Positions 16,045 through 20,060 of a DNA stretch of 20,060 bases are shown one piece after another; the first letter of the stretch is position 1; every line of letters begins with the position of its first letter. Location: positions 1 through 20,060 of the forward strand of contig JAGHBD010000165.1 in NCBI GenBank assembly GCA_021161135.1. Reading direction: 5' to 3'. The notes under the pieces were generated by a model. The model was given only the letters and a program-made list of their open reading frames with translations, was not told where the DNA came from and searched no databases. The position numbers and the translations under genes are program-made. The DNA comes from Thermoplasmata archaeon. Lineage in GTDB: Archaea; Thermoplasmatota; E2; UBA202; JdFR-43.

Positions 16045-17269
16045 TGTCGCTGTAATAGGTGGCGGACCTGCCGGCCTTGCTGCAGCTGCGGAGGCAAGCA
16101 AAGAGGCGAGCGTTGTAATAATAGAAAGAAATGAGGAGCTTGGGGGCATTCTGCAGCAGTGTATCCATCCTGGATTTGGAAATTTCATTTTTGGAGAGAT
16201 GCTTACAGGGCCAGAATATGCAACACGTTTCATCGAAAAGGTGAGGGCGGCAGGCGTAGATATAATGCTGGAAACAACGGTGCTTGAGATTGAAAATAAA
16301 AAAATTATCGCAAGCGGACGAAATGGGATTGTGGAGATAGAAGCTAAGGCAATAATTCTTGCAACAGGATGCAGGGAAAGAACGAGGCAACAGATTCTCA
16401 TTCCGGGCACCCGCCCTGCTGGAATATACACTGCTGGCTGTGCTCAGCGCCTTATAAATATCGATGGCGTGATGCCTGGAAGGAAGGTTGTTATTCTTGG
16501 CTCAGGTGATGTAGGGCTTATAATGGCTCGCCGTTTTACGCTTGAGGGAGCGGAGGTGGAGGGAGTATATGAAATAATGCCCAAGCCGGGAGGGCTTATG
16601 AGAAATGTGGTTCAATGCCTGCATGATTTTGATATACCTTTACATTTGAGGCACACGATTATTGATATTAAGGGAAAAAAGAGGGTTGAGGGAGTTGTTG
16701 TGGCCAAAGTGGATGAAAATTTAAAGCCGATAAAGGGCACGGAGAGATATGTTGAATGCGATTGCGTTGTTCTTGCCGTGGGTCTAATTCCAGAAAATGA
16801 AATTGCGAAAAAAGCAGGGGTTGAAATGGATGCAATTACTGGCGGAGCCATTGTTGATGAGGGAATGGAAACGAGCGTAGATGGCATTTTTGCATGTGGA
16901 AATGCCGTGCATGTTCATGATCTGGTTGATGATGTTACCATTGAAGCTGAGTTAGCAGGAAAGATGGCAGCGAAATATGTCAATGGTATGGAGGAGAGAA
17001 AAGGGTTGTTGAAGGTAAAGGCGGGAAAAAACGTGAGATATGTCGTTCCTCAAATGCTACGGGGAAAAGATATCGAAACAATAAGATTTTCATTTAGAGT
17101 GAAAAAGGAAATGGAAAATGCGAGAGTCGTTGTAAAGGCAGGGGAGGAAGTAATTGCTGAAAGGAAGGAAAGAATTGTTCGCCCTCCTGAAATGGTGAAG
17201 ATTTTGGCGGAGGCGAAGAAGATATGGGAGATAAGAAAAGAAGTAATGGTTGAGGTGGAAGAGGTATGA
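16034..17269 (+). CDS. GlpB-like / HcnB-like FAD-NAD(P)-type flavoprotein
   Basis: A 411-residue pyridine-nucleotide-disulfide-type oxidoreductase with two dinucleotide motifs: GGGPAG (9-14) for FAD and LGSGDVG (155-161) for a second nucleotide. GGILQQCIHPGFG (37-49, C43), ATGCRER (C113) and TAGCAQR (C136) are characteristic of the flavoprotein found beside GlpA-type dehydrogenases in Thermotoga and Firmicutes, and of opine/sarcosine/HCN-synthase subunits. The GIFACGNAVHVHDL segment closes the FAD site. By context it is the second flavin subunit of the complex, relaying electrons from the GlpA-like enzyme or linking it to NAD(P). It is not homologous throughout to E. coli GlpB, so I give no symbol. 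It overlaps the DUF1667 gene by four bases. Confidence 0.87.
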   Translation: MRVDVAVIGGGPAGLAAAAEASKEASVVIIERNEELGGILQQCIHPGFGNFIFGEMLTGPEYATRFIEKVRAAGVDIMLETTVLEIENKKIIASGRNGIVEIEAKAIILATGCRERTRQQILIPGTRPAGIYTAGCAQRLINIDGVMPGRKVVILGSGDVGLIMARRFTLEGAEVEGVYEIMPKPGGLMRNVVQCLHDFDIPLHLRHTIIDIKGKKRVEGVVVAKVDENLKPIKGTERYVECDCVVLAVGLIPENEIAKKAGVEMDAITGGAIVDEGMETSVDGIFACGNAVHVHDLVDDVTIEAELAGKMAAKYVNGMEERKGLLKVKAGKNVRYVVPQMLRGKDIETIRFSFRVKKEMENARVVVKAGEEVIAERKERIVRPPEMVKILAEAKKIWEIRKEVMVEVEEV

Positions 17270-17628
17270 AGGAAATGATATGCATTCAGTGCCCTGTTGG
17301 CTGCAAACTCATTATCAGGAAAAAAGGAGAAGAAATATATGTTGAAGGAAATAAATGCAAGAGAGGAAAGGAGTATGCAATTAATGAGCTTCGCAACCCA
17401 ACCCGCATTTTAACTACGACGGTTTTTATTGAAGGAGGAAAAGGAAAACATGAAATGTTGCCTGTTAAAAGCGATAGGGAGATTCCGAAAGATTTACTCG
17501 AGCATGCAATGAAGGAACTGGCTGGCGTGAGAGTTAAAGCACCTGTTAAATGCGGAGATATAGTTTTCAAAAATATTGCTAATACTGGGGTAAATATTAT
17601 TGCTACAAGAGATATGGAGGAAAAATGA
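17266..17628 (+). CDS. DUF1667 four-cysteine protein, accessory subunit of the dehydrogenase complex
   Basis: A 120-residue protein of the DUF1667 family. The N-terminus holds C6, C9, C13 and C31 (CIQCPVGC then GNKCKRG), a CxxC-x3-C-x17-C set like the Fe-S or zinc site at the start of molybdopterin oxidoreductases. A second part (from about 46) reads PTRILTTTVFIEGG, then PVKSDREIPKDLL and VKCGDIVFKNIANTGVNIIAT, the standard DUF1667 ending. In bacteria the gene sits between the GlpB-like flavoprotein and glycerol kinase, exactly as here. Its biochemical role has not been established to my knowledge; an electron-transfer or cluster-holding subunit is the natural guess. Both junctions are ATGA overlaps. 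Confidence 0.9.
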   Translation: MKEMICIQCPVGCKLIIRKKGEEIYVEGNKCKRGKEYAINELRNPTRILTTTVFIEGGKGKHEMLPVKSDREIPKDLLEHAMKELAGVRVKAPVKCGDIVFKNIANTGVNIIATRDMEEK

Positions 17629-19172
17629 AATATGTGATGGCTCTCGATTGTGGAACCACAGGCATAAGGGCAATTATATTTGATAAGGAATGTAATATTG
17701 TGAGCAAGGCATATGCTCCCCTCACTCAGATTTTTCCTTTTCCTGGCTACTGCGAGCAGGATGCAGAGGAGATATGGAGGAAATGTGTGGATGTAATGAA
17801 AAAATCGCTTGCAAATGCTAAATTAAAAGCAGGAGATATAGAGGCGATAGGTATAACAACGCAACGTTCAACAAGTGTTATATGGGATATAGATGGCAAG
17901 CCACTGCATAATGCCATAACATGGCAGGATACAAGAGCAGCAAACATATGCAGCAAAATGGACAGGCATATGAAAATAAGAATGGTGAGAGGCATAGGAA
18001 AAATTGCTCAAGCCATAAAGCCATTGCATAGAAGTGTTGCTGGAGCAAAACTCGTTACTGCAGCCAATCTTTCATTTAATCCAGCATCTTCCCTTGCACA
18101 TCTAAAATGGTTGCTCGATAATGTTGGAGGGGCAAGAGAAAAGGCAAGAAAGGGCGAGTTACTCTTTGGCACTGTGGATACGTGGCTTGTATGGAAACTT
18201 ACTGGCGGGAGAGTCCATGCTACAGACTATTCAAATGCCTCCGCCACCGCCCTCTATGATCCTTTCTCTCTTAAATGGAACAAAATGTTTCTCAATCTTT
18301 TTGATATTCCAGAGGGAATTTTACCGGAGGTGAGGGAAACAGCGGGCGAGTTTGGCACCACAAAAGTATTGGGAGAGGAAATAGAAATAAAAAGTGTTGT
18401 AGCTGACCAGCAGGCGGCACTGTTTGGCGAGGGTTGCTTTAAGCCAGGAGAGGTAAAATGCACTCATGGCACAGGAAGTTTCATCGACATGAATGTTGGA
18501 GGAAAGGCGAGGGCATCTCGCCATAAACTTCTGCCTTTTATAGCGTGGCGTATCAATGGAAAAACAAGCTACATGCTGGAAGGAATGGCTAACACAACTG
18601 GAGCTGCCATTCAGTGGCTTGTGGAAAATCTTGGCATCATTGGTTCCGTTGAGGAAAGTGAGGAGATGGCAAGTAGCGTGGAGAGTAGCGAGGGCGTATA
18701 TTTTGTTCCAGCATTCTCGGGTTTAACAACACCATACTGGGATGCACATGCCCGGGGCATTGTCATTGGGCTGAGTAGAAAAACAAGAAAAGAGCATATT
18801 GTTAGGGCTGTGCTTGAAGGAATCGTTTATAGATGCAAGGATATAATGGCAGCGATGGAGAAAGATGCAGGCATAAAAATAAAAATTGTGCGAGCTAACG
18901 GCGGTGCAGCTCGCAACAATTTCCTCCTACAGTTTATGGCTGATATGCTAAATGTGAGAGTGGAGAGGCAAAGAGTTTCGGAAGTCAGCGCTCTGGGTGC
19001 CGCATTTATGGCTGGATTGGCATCCGGTTACTGGGAAAGCAGGGAAGAATTAATTGAAAAAAGAGAGGTAGAAAAAATTTTTGAGCCTAAAATGGAGGAG
19101 AAGAGAAGGCAGTATATGTATGAAAAATGGAGAAAGGCGGTGAAAAGAGCATTTGCATGGCATGAAGAATGA
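17625..19172 (+). CDS. FGGY-family kinase related to glycerol kinase, with altered substrate pocket
   Basis: A 515-residue sugar/polyol kinase. Overall it follows GlpK closely: ALDCGTTGIRAIIFD at the start, GELLFGTVDTWLVWKLTGG (177-195), DQQAALFGEG (261-270), GTGSF (282-286), PAFSGLTTPYWDAHARG and NGGAARNNFLLQFMADML. Two of the residues that hydrogen-bond glycerol in E. coli GlpK are changed: the Glu after the conserved Arg (R83-E84) is Ser (R81-S82 in TQRSTSVIWD), and Tyr135 corresponds to Ala154 in NPASSLAHLKW. The Arg, Trp (W100), Asp (D261) and Phe (F286) positions are kept. Glycerol is still plausible from context, but a related polyol is possible, so I give no symbol. GGAGG lies four bases before its ATG. 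It is the last gene of the operon. Confidence 0.88.
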   Translation: MKYVMALDCGTTGIRAIIFDKECNIVSKAYAPLTQIFPFPGYCEQDAEEIWRKCVDVMKKSLANAKLKAGDIEAIGITTQRSTSVIWDIDGKPLHNAITWQDTRAANICSKMDRHMKIRMVRGIGKIAQAIKPLHRSVAGAKLVTAANLSFNPASSLAHLKWLLDNVGGAREKARKGELLFGTVDTWLVWKLTGGRVHATDYSNASATALYDPFSLKWNKMFLNLFDIPEGILPEVRETAGEFGTTKVLGEEIEIKSVVADQQAALFGEGCFKPGEVKCTHGTGSFIDMNVGGKARASRHKLLPFIAWRINGKTSYMLEGMANTTGAAIQWLVENLGIIGSVEESEEMASSVESSEGVYFVPAFSGLTTPYWDAHARGIVIGLSRKTRKEHIVRAVLEGIVYRCKDIMAAMEKDAGIKIKIVRANGGAARNNFLLQFMADMLNVRVERQRVSEVSALGAAFMAGLASGYWESREELIEKREVEKIFEPKMEEKRRQYMYEKWRKAVKRAFAWHEE

Positions 19173-19181
19173 AATAATATT

Positions 19182-20055
19182 TCACATTTTCTTGAAGGCT
19201 GTGAACAATGAAAAACCATAAGCAATTCTTATGAATAGCAATGGCAGCACGATACCAGTGTATCCAAGAGTAATTACAATTATCTGTTCTCCTTTGGTTT
19301 TTTAGATCCATACCTTTCTTTCCAAATAGCCCATAAGTATGTAACCATCCGCACCAGCCCGGAGGAGGTGAATAAGGCATACCTCCTTGCGCAATCAGCC
19401 AAAATCCAACAGTTGTTAAATGAGGTATGCTCTCCATCAAAGATATACCAAAACTCGATATAACGGCCGTGAGCAGCAGAAAAGTAGCTATGAACTCGTG
19501 TTTTTCCACGAGTGAAAATGCCACATTCGAAATTAAATTTATGAGTAAAATAGGAATAAAATTCCAAGGATGGACATTTATTATGTTACCTCCTGCATTC
19601 AAATAACACAATGCATTTACCTGCCAACCATTTTGATTCAATAATTTCGAAATAAACATAATTTTTCTGGCTTCCATGCTATTCTTTTCCTTTTGGAAAT
19701 ATTTTCCAGTGATTAACTCTCTTGCCTCTTTTATAGATAAATCACCCAATAGGCCATTTCTTCTCATTTCATAAAGAAATGAATCTATGAGTGCATTTGC
19801 TTTTGCTCTTTCTATGAAGGACGCTTCTGGATTTACCGACAATTTTATCGCATTTCTTGTTTCATTAAACATTTCATTAAACAAATGCATTAGTTTCATT
19901 GCCTCATTTACTGGCAGCTCTTTTCTTATTTCTTTTATTCCCTGCAATGTGTATATTTTAACTGGAACTTCCATTGTTTTAGTTTCATTTTCTTTTGTTG
20001 CTATTGAATTTCCAACTGGAATAAAAGAAGTAAGAAGAAGAATTGTTATTGCCAT
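19182..20055 (-). CDS. Secreted/membrane protein of unknown function, frameshifted near its C-terminus
   Basis: I do not recognise this family by name. From the ATG at 20055 (only five bases from the window edge, so the true start may lie outside) it has a signal-like stretch AITILLLTSFIPVGNSIA, a helical charged extracytoplasmic part (about 25-145), and transmembrane helices near 165-183 and 187-207 plus a hydrophobic segment at 212-226. A proline-rich PYSPPPGWCGWLHTYG loop follows. The open frame runs on antisense into the kinase gene as sequence that looks non-coding. Skipping one base in the run of six A (plus-strand T at 19298-19303) instead yields GEQIIVITLGYTGIVLPLLF and ends AFKKM at 19182, a proper transmembrane ending of a 290-residue protein. 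Frameshift mutation or sequencing error; I favour the corrected end. Confidence 0.62.
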
Positions 20056-20060
20056 GAATA

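Noticed and set aside
15832..16431. 199-codon minus-strand frame opposite the GlpA/GlpB junction
   Set aside because: It lies antisense to two well-supported genes that carry clear FAD and Fe-S motifs, and its translation is a low-complexity Ser/Pro/Ile shadow.
19297..19304. Programmed -1 frameshift site A-AAA-AAC
   Set aside because: A -1 slip enters a frame that stops within a few codons. Only a +1 shift (or one base fewer) restores the membrane helix, so an indel is the simpler explanation.
1..20060. A defence island, phage or mobile element
   Set aside because: No nuclease, integrase, transposase, toxin-antitoxin or restriction gene was found. The genes are metabolic, transport and proteolysis functions.

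Overview
The window reads as low-GC archaeal chromosome. The support is a membrane-type LonB protease, short TATA-box promoters about 20-35 bases upstream of start codons with no room for a leader, a PadR/ABC module, and a secreted papain-PKD protease. A relative of the Thermoplasmata or sediment/hydrothermal Euryarchaeota fits, but this is inference from gene content, not from a marker gene. I saw no tRNA, rRNA, CRISPR array, insertion sequence or phage gene.

Layout. 1-744 (minus): a PadR-type repressor overlapping the start of an ABC-exporter ATPase that runs off the left edge, preceded by a 14-bp tandem repeat that looks like its operator. 836-1152: the decayed C-terminal end of a secreted protein. 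1192-3654 (plus): folD, a small membrane M50 protease homologue, and a secreted alpha/beta hydrolase with a C-terminal membrane anchor. 3897-7446 (minus): an acyl-CoA synthetase, ABC ATPase and ABC-2 permease, each overlapping the next by 4 bases. 7484-9376 (minus): a secreted C1 cysteine peptidase with a PKD domain and an unrecognised C-terminal domain. 9377-9736: a divergent intergenic region with two promoters and two hairpins. 9737-11638 (plus): lonB.

11716-19172 (plus) is the most interesting part. It is a six-gene operon in which every junction overlaps (14, 4, 11, 4 and 4 bases): an FAD oxidase resembling alkyl-DHAP synthase, a GlpC/HdrD-like two-cluster Fe-S protein, a GlpA-like dehydrogenase with an extra N-terminal BON domain, a GlpB-like flavoprotein, a DUF1667 four-cysteine protein, and an FGGY kinase of the glycerol kinase family. 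The simplest reading is phosphorylation of glycerol (or a similar polyol) followed by oxidation of the phosphate ester, with electrons passed through flavins and Fe-S clusters. Three features depart from the textbook system: the kinase has lost two of the polar residues that hold glycerol in the E. coli enzyme, the dehydrogenase carries a BON domain and a very basic linker, and the leading FAD enzyme keeps the residues that mark alkyl-DHAP synthases.

19182-20055 (minus): a secreted or membrane protein of unknown function. Its last transmembrane segment is displaced by a frameshift at a run of six A/T. Its corrected end lies 9 bases from the convergent kinase stop.
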